This document shows positions 8,851 through 18,928 of a stretch of DNA of 64,000 nt, in pieces. Source of the DNA: Symbiodinium natans (Eukaryota > Sar > Dinophyceae > Suessiales > Symbiodiniaceae); contig CAJNDS010000454.1 of the NCBI GenBank assembly GCA_905221605.1, positions 64,001 through 128,000 on the forward strand. The letters are read 5' to 3'. Below the pieces are notes generated by a model. The model was not told the DNA's origin. It did no database searches and was given only the letters and a program-made list of their open reading frames with translations. A program made the position numbers and the translations under genes. Each line of letters starts with the position of its first letter. The first letter of the stretch is position 1.

Positions 8851-9535
8851 CAACAGCTTGACAACGCCTGCACAAGAAAGGGGCTGGCAAACCGCACGAG
8901 GCACATGGACTGAAGAGGGGCGAATATCCGGCCTCGACTGCACCGAGCCAATGCCACAAAGATCTCCCGCTCCTTGCCATCTCGTCGGCTCGGCCTTCTT
9001 CCCGACTGGCAACGGGCTCCCAGCAGGGGTCCCTCCACCTGCGCTGCCCTCCATGCCAACTTCTCCAGGCCCGCCACTCCCCGTCGCCGGTCTGTGTTTG
9101 AACAACTTTGATAAGCTTGGCCGCATTGGGGGGCAAGATGTCTTCCACCAAAAGCCCTGATTGCAGGCACAGAACCTCTGCAATCCCCAAGCGGTGTCCG
9201 CGGCGGTGAAAATCTTCCCAGGCTCCAGCCGCCGAACGGCCATCTTTGACCAGAACGCCCGCATTGAACTCGACTGCAACATATGGGAATTGGAATGGCA
9301 CTTGACGGACGGGCGGCAACAAACCTGGGAGTTCGGGGACTCGTGGAACATCGGTTTCCAAAGGTGGGTAATGCTGGATTTCCACTGCCGAAGCCCACAA
9401 GAAAGCTGCATCCTGGAGGTCACCCCTCGAAGCTCTCTCGTTGATGAGGCGCCGAAACTCCGCGGCCGCTGCCGGGTGAAGTACCTGGCAATCTGTGTGA
9501 AAGGCGCAGACTGTATGCGGAGCTTCATGTTCCAT
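8807..9535 (-). CDS. Gag-like protein with a Cys-rich (RING/B-box-like) finger
   Basis: 242 codons from an ATG at 9535. The C-terminal 35 residues hold four CxxC pairs: CASC, CRRC, CKDC and CRLC, spaced 7, 4 and 3 residues. That is a cross-brace or treble-clef type zinc site near RING, B-box or MYND fingers. The rest has no recognisable fold. As the most upstream ORF of element A it is the likely gag-like or nucleic-acid-binding protein. The stop at 8807 is followed at once by coding sense in another frame, so it may once have been longer. Confidence 0.5.
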   Translation of the reverse strand: MEHEAPHTVCAFHTDCQVLHPAAAAEFRRLINERASRGDLQDAAFLWASAVEIQHYPPLETDVPRVPELPGLLPPVRQVPFQFPYVAVEFNAGVLVKDGRSAAGAWEDFHRRGHRLGIAEVLCLQSGLLVEDILPPNAAKLIKVVQTQTGDGEWRAWRSWHGGQRRWRDPCWEPVASREEGRADEMARSGRSLWHWLGAVEAGYSPLFSPCASCGLPAPFLCRRCQAVVCKDCISECRLCSQ

Positions 9536-10022
9536 GCCCCAAGCAGGTCACTCCTGCTAGAAGAAATACTGAGACTCTCTCAGTAAAGTGAGTCACTCTC
9601 ACAGAATTTCGGGTCACTCCCACTCCCAAAATCAACAGCTGCCTGCCGTTTTGGGTCACACTCGAACCAAAATGGCATGCAGCAGCAATGAGGAATGATA
9701 CATGCACACACCCATGCCTGCCAAACACGATGCATGGTTAATAAGACGTGAAAGGAACAGGCAGGAGCAAGAGTAGGAGTTGAAAGTTGAAAGTTGAAAG
9801 AAAGAGGGTAGCCTGGAGTCGTAGAGTAGTCCGCATTCTTAGGGTTCAGTGTTTAGTTGGCTGTAGCGTGGATTTTTAGAGTATCCTGGATTCTTAGGGC
9901 AGCCTGGATTCTTAAGGTGATTTTCTAGGGTCTTAGGGTTGAGTTATTGTTTGGTGGTAGCCTGCATTGTTGCTCTCGCAGTAAGAGAGAAAGGAAGAAA
10001 GAGAGACAGAGAGAAAGGAACG

Positions 10023-10041
10023 CCCCCCCCCCCCCCCCCCC
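10023..10041. repeat. Poly-C tract (19 C)
   Basis: An uninterrupted run of 19 C residues flanked by GA-rich sequence on the left. Its length is likely to vary between reads. Confidence 0.9.
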
Positions 10042-11440
10042 GCATTAAACTTTTGCAAGGGCCTCCGCTGTCTAGTCGAGCCTGCCACGTTTATCGTTGC
10101 TGGGCATTCCCAGAACTGGGGTACCCTTTTATTCCCCAAATAGAGTAGGATCCCCTTAAAGGGACCCCCCTTAAAAGGGGTACCCCCTGCTCGTAAACCC
10201 CCACTTCGGGTTATAGGATTACCTAGGGTTCACCATGGTTCACCAGCCGGGTCGCTGCTGCACGGCCTCGAGGCAAACGTCGGCATCGCAACGGAGGAAG
10301 GGCGATGCGTAGCGGAGGGCGTTCCAATTCCTGGAGTGAATGCTGCTTTGCCCATTTTGTAAGGGGACGTATGACTTATGGGGGAAGTCTTGGTAGCCTG
10401 TTGCTGTCACAGAACACAGCTGAATCAAGGTGGCCCCGTACACTTCAACTTTCAAACAAAAGAGACATCCCGAAAAGACAATGCTGTGCCAATAGCTCTA
10501 CATCACAAACCGTGCACCGAGCAGCTGCTTGATCGCCGCACGTATCAGCTCCCTATCCTCACGGTGCTCGACATCGCAAACCTCGCAGTGTGGTTCTGCC
10601 CCAGCTAAGATTGGGAAGCTCCGATGCCCGCGGCTTCTTCAGAATATGATTGGGGTCGTTCTTCTGATGTTAGGGTGGCTGTCCAGTTCAGGGCAACAGT
10701 TCTCTACGGCCTGCTCCCTTCCCTCTCTTAACCCCACCGAAGCTCTGAGTGCCCCAAGAAAATCCCTGAAACCAAAACAAACTCAGCGACTCCCAACTTT
10801 GGATTCCCAGCGCCTCGAGCACGCGCAGGTTCTGTGCAGCGGCCTGCTTCCAGTCTTCCAGTGTCCAAGGATCAGTGGGATGCAGCTTTCGGGGTTCAGA
10901 ATCGTTCAGACCGTTACTTGCTGTTCAGGTCCGTTTTGGTGAGTTCTCTTGCAAGCTCTTTTGAGAGGGTCGTTGGCTGCATATGGTGGGGTCATAGTGG
11001 GATGATCTCGAAGGACCGGATCGTGTGTGTTTCCGTGCCAATGCACGGCTCTGAGCTTAGGGGCCGTTTAGGGGTGCAATTCTTGACATACCCCACCCGC
11101 CTCGGAAAAAGCGCATCCCCTTTTCCAGGTGGGGACCCCCTCAAACCTGCCACCCTGTCTGGCATGGGGACCCGAGGAACTCAAGTTTGTCTAGAGACCT
11201 CCTGAAGCATTTTTGGCAACTTGCGATCCCTCGCAGAATGTCGGCAACCCCAGCCACCCGAGGTCCCTTCTTCTAGGGGGCCTTTGACCTGCGGACCCTC
11301 GAAACGAGGACGTGTCTCGGGACGCCGGAGGCTCGAGCGACTTCGGGACCGTTAGGGTATGGAGTTGGACCATCAACATTTTGTCCGTGTCAATAGCGAA
11401 TCTATCGTACGTGTGCGAACGATTGCGGATGCTCTTGCCT

Positions 11441-11642
11441 AACGATGACTACGTCCGTGCTACTAGCTATAAAGCCAGCGCATGCATAGCTGAACGATGA
11501 TAACATCCGTGCTGCCACGGTGAACCCACGCCGCCAGCGCGACATGCCCGAACGATGATTTTGAGTCCGTGCTACCAGCGAATCCATCGTAAGTGCGAAT
11601 ACATGGCCGAACAATGATTGCATCCGTGCTGCCAACGCATGC
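11441..11642 (+). repeat. Degenerate ~58-bp tandem repeat
   Basis: Three to four units, each beginning with a GAACGATGAT-like core, then TCCGTGCTGCCA, then a GCG...ACATGGCC tail. Unit starts are near 11441, 11491, 11549 and 11608. There is no coding sense. Confidence 0.65.
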
Positions 11643-12452
11643 GTCCTTTTTGCAGGGAGCCATTACAAGTGGCTAGCAAACTTGGGTTTTCCATACATTT
11701 TGTTCAAAACACTCAACCAGCAGAAAAACAGCTATGCTCTCGACAAACTCTGCCCTGTTTGGTCTTTGTTCTTCCTGTTCCCGCGTGCAAGCCAAGGTTT
11801 CACGCACTGTTCCACTTCAAAGCGCCATATGCAATGCCCGTGAGTTGGCGTCATGCCTTGTTTCTGGCTTTGAGCGTGTGACGAGTCGAGCGCCAAAGGC
11901 AGCCAAAGCAAGCCCTGGGAGCGTTGAGCATTGGCTTCAGAAGCGCACGGAGCACGGCTAGCACTCTCACTCGGGGAGTCCGGAGAAAAGCGCCAGCCTC
12001 GAGGATGAAGGTGGTGTCCTGAAATCCATTCTAAGGCCAAGGTTCAAGGCTTGGGAGCTTTACCGCGCAACTTAACCTTTTCAGGTGCGAATCTTCACGT
12101 ATGCTGCCATAAGCTTCGCCCATGCACCCCAGAACCATGGCTGACCATCGCTGACCCAATCAAGCCACCCGCAAAGCCAGTTGCAACTAAGTCACCAGTG
12201 CCAGCTGCGTCGAGACAAACTCCAGACTGCAAAAGGTCGAACGGACAGGCTCAGGGTTTGGGGTTTCGGGTTTGGGTTCAATATGCTTGATTTAGGGAAG
12301 TTGGGGGCCCCCCTGGAACCAACCGCGCCCTCTCAACACAGGACCACGAAGCCAAAACCCTAAGCCCTGGTGTTGGCCTTGGCGATTCTTGGAGCTGTCT
12401 GTGAAGGCACCGACACGACAGCTCAGCTTCATTCTCTATACGGGGTCTAAGG

Positions 12453-12494
12453 TTTAGGGTTTAGGGTTTGGGGTTTAGGGTTTAGGGTTTAGGG
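12453..12494 (+). repeat. Interstitial telomere-type repeat (TTTAGGG)n
   Basis: Six consecutive heptamers: five TTTAGGG and one TTTGGGG (third). Degenerate GGTTTGGGGTTTCGGG lies 200 bases upstream, and AACCCTAA on the opposite sense at about 12355. TTTAGGG is the dinoflagellate telomere repeat, so this is either an internal scar of telomere addition or break repair, or a chance microsatellite. Confidence 0.85.
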
Positions 12495-14169
12495 CTCGGT
12501 AAACAAGGCCCCAAGCAACCATCAAGCCCTCGCCGTGTTGCCGAGTCTGCTCTTTGGTATCTTACGGCAAAAAGCAACCGCTTCACGAGTCATGCTTCTG
12601 CTGCATTGCCCGCAGTGATGCAGAATTGAGGAAGGTCCCGAGACCGAGTCGAGATGGGAAGATGTTGGGCGTGAGAGATGTTGAAACTTTAGAGCCGATG
12701 CAAAGTGCGAAAAAGTAAATCTCTACAAAGCCGGCACAAGCGCCACAACACAATCTAAACTCCCAGATGCTCGCGGCTGCCAAGCCACGCAGTGGCATCG
12801 CCACGGAGAGCTGCAAGGGCTATGGCTCTGTCGCCACGCAGCTCCTTCGTCTTAGGAAAGCATTTACCCCTTAAACTAGTATTTTCACCTCTGGGCTCCA
12901 ATCAATGTTGCAGAGGTTCACACTATGACATCAACGACCCTGATGTGTGGGGTGTAAGACGACGAAGGGGCGATGTATGCAGCGTCCGAGACTCTAAGCT
13001 CCAGCATTCCCGGTCCTCGCTTGCGTGGCTCAAAGCGCGGCCTGCCTGGATGACTGCAGATAGCATGACCTCACGGCGCGCGAAATTCCAGCAAAGGACG
13101 ACGGTCAACACAGCTGCCCCTTCTGTTCTGCTACACTGACCCTGGAATTGACCGCCAAAACCAGGAAAAAGTATTCGAGGTCCTGGCCTCACGCTCCATG
13201 CACAGCTCCTGTGGAGCAACATCCAGCACCCTCCAATCGCAGTCCACGGCAACCCGCCAGGCCGCAAAGTCCATGGCATACCTTTGCATTCTATTGGCAG
13301 GCTCCGAAATACGATAGGAAGTTGCACTTGCGCCATACACCAGTCAAGGCTGCAACAGGCTACATCTGGGGTTGACAGGTAGGCCCACACTTAGTGTGGG
13401 ATCATATATGATCACATGGAAACCGTCGAAAAACTCCGCTCAGCTCCTGAAGTTGTGCCGCTTGGAGACATTGCTGGCCCCATTGTGCCAGAAAAACCAG
13501 CTGCACGCACATCACAAGAGCGACAGTCGCTGACTGCTGTGCTACTACAGCCTACGTGCAGAACATTGCATCAAGCTCACTATGCAAAAACGAGTGCTCC
13601 ACTAAGCTTGGGGTGGGGTCGGGCTAGTGATGGCTGACAGGGCGTCATTGCCGCGGCAGTGGTCCATGCATGAAAGGAACTGTTGGTTGCAAGTGGACAG
13701 CACATGACAATCACTTTGCACCTACTGAGGATGTTTGAGTGACCAGGAACGCAGCGGTGTCGCAAACTGATTCAACCAAGGTTTCACGGTCCAGATCCCT
13801 CACGGCCCTGACCAACGTTAGAAGAATTCAGGGAACAAAAGGGTCTGCGAGGCACGTCTTGCAAGGTGGGAGAATGGGGGAACACAGACTTAGCCTTCTG
13901 CGTCGCTCGTATGACCAAACTTCGCCACGTAGCCCCTTAGCCCTTGCTCCGCGGCTGCCTCCGCACATGCTCCCCGCCAGGGCGGGCTGCATTGCGAATC
14001 CCTCAGCCCATCTCAGTCTTAAAAGTGGCTTAACAGGCCCAATACTTTCTATAACTCGACAGTGAGTTTGGCGGGGCTTCTTTTGCTGGAGCTGCCGTCG
14101 GCTTCACTGCCCCTGACATTTCGGAGGCGTGAGGCAAAACGAGAAAGCCAATCCAGATGAAACTGAAAC
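12495..14169. other. No confident gene
   Basis: Only short frames. A minus-strand frame at about 13131-13340 (RYAMDFAAWR...) is mildly protein-like but has no clear splice borders or start, so I do not call it. Confidence 0.45.
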
Positions 14170-14462
14170 GTCCAGTTTTGGCGGGACGTTCCGGGCGGCA
14201 GAGGCCATGGCTTGAACGAGCTGCTCGGATTTCGGCACGGCTCTCTGCAACATCCGATCGAAGTCAGAGGAGCTGGCCATGTGGCTGACAGCGGCCAGGA
14301 GCGCAGCGGTCTCTGCATGCTCTGCCGTGGCCGGGTCCTGGCGGGCTCGCGTCCTGGCATCCTGGGCATCGCTTCGCATTCGGTCCAGCAGGGTCGCTGG
14401 CTTCGCCTGATTCGCCTCCTCCCCAGCCTCGTCTTGGCCAAGGGCGAGCGTCAGAACGTATC
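14170..14462 (-). CDS. Probable internal exon, helical Ala/Gln-rich protein
   Basis: The frame between a CTGCCAG acceptor (AG at 14464-14463) and a GTTTCA donor at 14169 is open for 97 codons and reads as a soluble helical protein, for example TLLDRMRSDAQDARTRARQ and SSSDFDRMLQRAVPKSEQ. Third positions are G/C-rich, as in other coding parts of the window. No family is recognised. It may belong to the same transcript as the exon at 14550-14668, although the phases of that pair do not match directly. Confidence 0.5.
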
Positions 14463-14549
14463 CTGGCAGCTATCGGCTGTAGTCTATGGTACATCTATGC
14501 AAGCAGAACCAAACTAAGGAGAAGAAAACGCATCGTATCGTATTGTAGC

Positions 14550-14668
14550 CTGAAGCCCAAGAGGTCCTTTCGCCGCATTTGGGTCTGGCAAGAAGGACAC
14601 ACCCACGCCGGCTCCCACTTCGGCCAGGCCTGCAAGGGCTTGAAGCAAGAGTTGGCGCTGAAGAGCTG
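14550..14668 (-). CDS. Probable short exon (39 codons)
   Basis: Lies between an ATCATAG acceptor (AG at 14670-14669) and a GC-type donor (CTTCAG then GC at 14549-14548). It reads ALQRQLLLQALAGLAEVGAG followed by a glycine-rich turn. GC donors are common in dinoflagellate introns. Function unknown. Confidence 0.4.
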
Positions 14669-15386
14669 CTATGATATGCCATGATGTGCTTTCTGCATCT
14701 AGTGAGTGACGGTGCTTGCTAAGGCCATTTCCTCCTTCTTGGGGTCGAATCGGGCCGGAAGACTCCGAGATGTTTATACCTCCCTCTTGCCTCACCGACC
14801 CCCTCCTGTCCTGGCCTGGCATGCTGCTTAATTGCTCAATCCTCTTCACACGCCGTAACAGCACAATCTGACGAAACATGACGAGTACGTCCTTCAAACT
14901 CATGTACGTTCGTGCTTGAAGGCATCGAGAATCAATCTCAGGCCCTGTCTCAGCTACCCTGCAACCCCGGCCTTCAAGTTCGACATCCAACTGCACCTTA
15001 GAGTTGAGTGGTCTCCTTGTGAAAAAGTGAGTCACTCTTTGTTTCTTCTAACCAGTCTCGCAGAGTGCCAAACCCCTTCGGAATTCTTTGCATCACAACA
15101 TGGAAGGGCAAGGCATACCTTCCAGCAGGCCGGGACACGTCCACGGAGGCGGAGACTCCCCAGCGAGGTTCGCTCGCCGGCAGGAAGGCAGGGTACTCCT
15201 GACACCAGGCGCAAGCAAGCGCGGCTACAGCCGAGATTGCGCAGTCTATCCGTAGATGAGCATGGAACTAGCTGGAATGAACTAGAACTGCCTCAAGGCC
15301 CCGGATCGGGTAGCACAGCTAATGGAAGCTGTCAAGCCCTTGACACGATCAACCAAAGCACTTCGACGGCTGCCTGAGCTTCATTG
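14669..15386. other. No gene seen
   Basis: No frame with protein-like composition and splice borders. It separates the 14.2-14.7 kb exons from the Cys-repeat ORF. Confidence 0.45.
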
Positions 15387-16103
15387 CTACAGAAGCACAC
15401 GCAGTTCATAACATGACGTGAAAGTTCCTAGACACGAATGGTCCTCCTTGTACTCGAACAGGAGCGAAAAGCCGGTTTCAGGAGCCGCTGCCTCTAGGGC
15501 TTGTTGCACAAAGGAGGTGGAACCAAACTCGATGTCCATGACCAGGTTCGGAATGACCGGGTTTCCATCCTTTTCGCCGAAAAGGAGGCCCACGCACACA
15601 GAGACGGTGAACGCCACGAACGACCAGTCAAAGCAAGCAACGACTTGCAAGCCAAATGTGTTCGACAGTTTGTCCTGGGCGGCATTTCTGTTCATGCAAT
15701 GACACTCCTTTCCTTGGCCTGGGTATGGATCGCCAAAAATAGAGCCGGAGCAACTTGTGCTTCCTGACACAGGCTGCATGTACCACTTGTCACCATATCC
15801 AAAACGCACCATGCCGTCGCATTGGCATGTATTCGACAACAGGCAGTCTGGGTTGGTCGGATGGCCCTTTTCTTGACATGCACAGCGAGACCAAGGAATC
15901 TCTGAGAAGTCCACGCACTGGCACTCTTTGGCCTGGCCCGAGTAGGGATCACCAAAGACCGAGTTCGAGCACTGTACGCTTCCTGTAACCTCCCTCAGCA
16001 GCCATTTGTCAGCGAACCCATATCGCACAATGCCGTTGCAGCTGCATGTAGACGACAAGTCGCAGCCCTTACGTCCAGCGGGATCAAGAACATAAGATGG
16101 CAA
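15387..16103 (-). CDS. Cys-rich repeat protein, 3' exon(s)
   Basis: An open frame of 238 codons with no ATG and an in-frame stop just upstream, so it begins as an exon; an AG at GGACGTAAG just before the GGCTGC codons (about 16063) is the likely acceptor. It holds two copies of a ~50-residue domain: CxC...RYGFADKW...GS..CSNSVFGDP..GQAKECQC and CxC...RFGYGDKW...GS..CSGSIFGDP..GQGKECHC, joined by a CACQEKGHPTNPDC linker. This type of CxC/FGDP/KECxC repeat recurs in dinoflagellate secreted or surface proteins (recollection, not checked). A hydrophobic segment (FVAFTVSVCVGLLFG) near residue 165 could be a membrane helix. It is probably the 3' end of the intron-rich gene whose exons lie upstream to 25.4 kb. 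Confidence 0.6.
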   Translation of the reverse strand: MPSYVLDPAGRKGCDLSSTCSCNGIVRYGFADKWLLREVTGSVQCSNSVFGDPYSGQAKECQCVDFSEIPWSRCACQEKGHPTNPDCLLSNTCQCDGMVRFGYGDKWYMQPVSGSTSCSGSIFGDPYPGQGKECHCMNRNAAQDKLSNTFGLQVVACFDWSFVAFTVSVCVGLLFGEKDGNPVIPNLVMDIEFGSTSFVQQALEAAAPETGFSLLFEYKEDHSCLGTFTSCYELRVLL

Positions 16104-16426
16104 AGGGTTTTTTCAGGACATAACCTATGCCAGTTCTGGGAAGCTCTTCCGACTTTACCCTACCAACCTTCGCCCCAAAACCGGATGCAATCCTCATACC
16201 GCCTATGTAATCCGCCGAGGCCTCGGGCCGTGTGTGTTTGGGGAGCATGAAGCAGGTAACCCGACGCTAATCCCCTCGCCCCCTCCAACACCCACCCCCT
16301 AGCCGACATATGAAGCCAACAGAGAGCAGACTGACAAGTTCGACTACCACTCGCTCTCTTGCCCGCCCCACAAAAACGAGGGCAAGAGACCTATGAAAAA
16401 AAACACCGACAAAATGCCGAGGTACA

Positions 16427-16443
16427 CTCTCTCTCTCTCTCTC
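16427..16443 (+). repeat. (CT)n microsatellite
   Basis: About eight CT dinucleotides in a row. Confidence 0.9.
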
Positions 16444-16473
16444 GGAAAGAAAACATGATGGACTCAGGGCAGG

Positions 16474-16526
16474 TGCTGGATTGGTAGGATGGCCCTTTGC
16501 CTCACACGCACAGCGAGGCCATGGAG
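16474..16526 (-). pseudogene. Third, isolated copy of the Cys-repeat linker
   Basis: The minus strand encodes W.RCACEAKGHPTNPA, nearly the same as WSRCACQEKGHPTNPD in the ORF at 15387-16103, and the DNA matches over about 50 bases (compare 15848-15895). The Cys domains that should flank it are missing, so it is a remnant repeat or a lone exon edge. Confidence 0.6.
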
Positions 16527-16772
16527 TGGTCGAGGATTCCGCCTGAAGCGAGGGGCCCTTACGCTTGAACAAAGCAAGCGCATCGTTATTTGTGAACTGA
16601 CGCAAAGGAGCTCTTACCCTCCGGACTCCGAACGAGCCAAAAAAACCCGGAGCACAAGAGTCGATGCCTAGGAAATGGCAACAAGTCTTGCCATGCAGTT
16701 GGAGTGACAAAGATAGGCATACTGCAAATACAAACAGCTAGTCTTCATGAGGGGGCTTTCTTTCAAGGGGAT

Positions 16773-16812
16773 GATCAGGTGCCTATAAAATGCGTGCCCC
16801 TATCATATAAGA
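16773..16812 (+). repeat. Left 40-bp terminal inverted repeat
   Basis: Begins GATCAGGTGCC and ends CATATAAGA. It pairs with 17547-17586 with mismatches only at positions 5, 8 and 19. It contains CTATAAAA and the CGTGCCCC core. Confidence 0.85.
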
Positions 16813-17199
16813 GGTTGCGGTTGGGTTGGTGAGTGGCTGGCGAGTGGCATGTGAGGCACATGTGAGGGGATGTCTCGGGGAAGAGCAAATGAGAAGCTTG
16901 TAAGGTCAAAAAAGGGCTGAGGCTTGGCTATCCTGTGTAAGCATGTTTTTGCGTCGACCCTGTCTTTGAGTAAGCTCTCGTGAGAATTCCACCCGATCCA
17001 GGGTTTGTCAGGGCCCCGTTTTTGTGTCAGTCGAACGGGTGCAGCATTCGTCAAGCAAGCTCTCGTCGCTCGAACTCCAAGACCAGGTCCGCAGAAGGCT
17101 CGAAGCAGCCAGAGGCCCGTAAGTGGCTCGCGAATGGCTCTATATAGGCTTGCAAGTGGCGCGAAGGCCCATGAGGGGCCCGTAAGTTCGCAAGTGGCC

Positions 17200-17310
17200 T
17201 GAGCGGCATGTAAGCGGCATGTAAGTGGCATGTAAGCGGCACGTAAGTGGCCGTAAGTGGCGCGTAAGTGGTAAGTGGCACGTAAGTGGCACGTAAGCAG
17301 CCCGCAAGTT
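17200..17310 (+). repeat. 11-bp tandem array inside the TIR element
   Basis: Repeats of GGCATGTAAGC / GGCACGTAAGT with small length changes, about nine copies. Confidence 0.8.
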
Positions 17311-17413
17311 GCCAAGGGTCCCCGTAGGAGGCCCGTGTTGAAGCCCGCACAAACCTGTGCAGGAGACCCATGCAGCATCTGCCAAAAAACACCAGAACTT
17401 AGAAGTCAGGCAG

Positions 17414-17550
17414 CCTGCTCTTACGAAGCCTCTCCCTGAAAAACACCAAAGGTTACGTACTCTCCTTACCCACACGACCTGATCTTACATAGCCTCTCCC
17501 TGAAAAACACCTAAACTTACATACTCTCCTTACCCAAGGGACCCGATCTT
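17414..17550 (+). repeat. 64-bp subterminal tandem repeat
   Basis: Two 64-base units (17414-17477, 17478-17541) and the start of a third that merges into the right terminal repeat. Each contains CCTCTCCCTGAAAAACACC and ACTCTCCTTACCCA. The GATCTTA of the unit is also the inner edge of the terminal repeat, suggesting the end grew from this unit or the reverse. Confidence 0.8.
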
Positions 17551-17586
17551 ATATGATAGGGGCACGCTTTTTATAGGCTCCGGATC
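17547..17586 (-). repeat. Right 40-bp terminal inverted repeat
   Basis: Reverse complement begins GATCCGGAGCC and ends CATATAAGA; partner of 16773-16812. Confidence 0.85.
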
Positions 17587-18825
17587 TTTGCTTGGATTCT
17601 TGCTGAACCTCCCTGAAGGTCTATGTAGCAGCTGGTCCTGATTGGAAAGCTCACATCACATTCAACTGCTGAGGTTCCACTTGCACAAAGTGAAGTCGTC
17701 GCTCCCCCCACTTATGATATGGTTCTGCGACTGTCTTCGCTGTAGCCCTAAACCCCCAACAATGCTCATCTTGTCCGGGTCTTGTCAAGCAACAGCAGTG
17801 CTTGAAGCGGCCAGTGCCAGCTGCCGCTGCTCTCTGACCTGCCTGCCAATCCTAAGCTGACGCTTCGGGTCTCGAACGGACAAAGCACCGCTTTGAACAA
17901 TTCGGCCAGAGGCCCGTGGGCTACTGCAAGATAAGGAAGCCACGGGCATCATCAAACAGTTTACAACAAGTTTGCGCGTAGGCCACTCTGCCTGCACAGA
18001 CCACAGCAACTCCACAAAAAACAGAAGAACACTTTTACTTCGATCAGGCCCACCCTCAAGCTAACCAATGTGGGATCAGGTAATTAAGGATGCTTCGCCT
18101 CCGGAATCTTTCGGAGGCGGGGGAAAGAGAAGCTTTCTTCGCCCTTCGTCGTGGTACGGGGTTGGGGTTCAAGATCTATTGGTCGCAAAACGCGGTTGGC
18201 TTCGGCGCTTCAGACTCTATGTTGATGAAAGCTGGATCAGCCCACGACACCCTGCACCTAGCCGTCTTGACAGGGATTTCTTCACAGACCATGACAACTG
18301 CAGGTCAAGCTCATTCCCTCCTAGCGTCTGATTGAAATTCAATCCTGAAGAGCTGATGAGACCTTGGATCTGCTCAGCGTGGCAGGAAAGGGCTGAACAC
18401 AAAGGTCAGGACGGTAAGTCCTCGTGATCAAGAACACCAAACAAAAACAGGAGCGTCAGTGGTTTTCAGAAGAAGAAAAGAAGAGAAGATGAAACGAAGA
18501 AGCAAAAGAACATAAAGAAGAAGAAGAAGAAGAAGTGGCTGCTCATATAAACCACGATAACAGCCAACAAAATCTGATAATGGCAAACCGTCGCAGACAA
18601 ATTCTTCATCTGGAAGTCTCACACCTTCAAATCCTGCGAAGCATCATGCCAAAGATATCCCCTACGCCGTGCATTCCTCGGAGCAGCTCCTGAAGCCCTC
18701 CACAATTTTAACGAACAACAGTGAGCTACTCCGCACAACTTCGCATAGGCATGGTTACTTTTCACCACCAGTAATATTGTGCGATGTCAAAGGAGGTATA
18801 GTCGACATCCTTTCAAGCAAGACAC
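17587..18825. other. Presumed intron or intergenic sequence
   Basis: No protein-like frame with splice borders. A GAA microsatellite lies at 18515-18535. If the exons at 18.8 kb and 16.1 kb belong to one gene, this stretch and the TIR element are intronic. Confidence 0.4.
18515..18535 (+). repeat. (GAA)n microsatellite
   Basis: About seven GAA units. Confidence 0.85.
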
Positions 18826-18928
18826 CTTGGATCTTTGCGGCAATCGTTTCGAAGTGGCTGATGAGGCTGGCGCCGGTGTTTGTGGCAAATTTGAACACGC
18901 CGAGGATGTACTCGATGGGAGTCTGAAC
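18826..18928 (-). CDS. Exon, intron-rich minus-strand gene
   Basis: Between an AG acceptor at 18930-18929 and a donor AAG|GTGTCT at 18825. It reads TPIEYILGVFKFATNTGASL and ISHFETIAAKIQ, a helical, partly hydrophobic peptide. No family recognised. Confidence 0.5.

Larger units (their letters stand above)
5784..9535 (-). mobile_element. Element A: finger protein, tyrosine recombinase, CCCH, phosphatase-like
   Basis: Four overlapping minus-strand frames read as one protein path: Cys-rich finger ORF (9535-8807), linker (about 8850-8419), tyrosine recombinase with CCCH finger (8411-6264), phosphatase-like domain and C-terminal Cys motif (about 6352-5784). Each step needs a one-base frame change. 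A tyrosine recombinase instead of an integrase fits DIRS-like or related YR elements. No RT lies inside this unit; the nearest RT is in element B downstream on the same strand, so A and B are either two tandem elements or one element with an unusual order. Confidence 0.6.
9536..12452. other. Mostly non-coding region
   Basis: No frame on either strand reads as a convincing protein. It contains short GTTGAAA repeats near 9779-9800, degenerate GGATTCTTAGGG-like repeats at 9830-9935, a C homopolymer, and a degenerate 58-bp tandem repeat (both listed separately). Confidence 0.55.
16773..17586. mobile_element. 814-bp terminal-inverted-repeat element (MITE-like)
   Basis: Perfectly sized 40-bp inverted ends (16773-16812 and 17547-17586) agree at 37 of 40 positions. 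The inside carries no transposase-like ORF but has an 11-bp G/C-rich tandem array and two 64-bp subterminal repeats. Structure and size fit a non-autonomous DNA transposon. No clear target-site duplication is visible beyond the GATC that forms the outermost bases of both ends. It sits within the minus-strand exon field. Confidence 0.75.
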
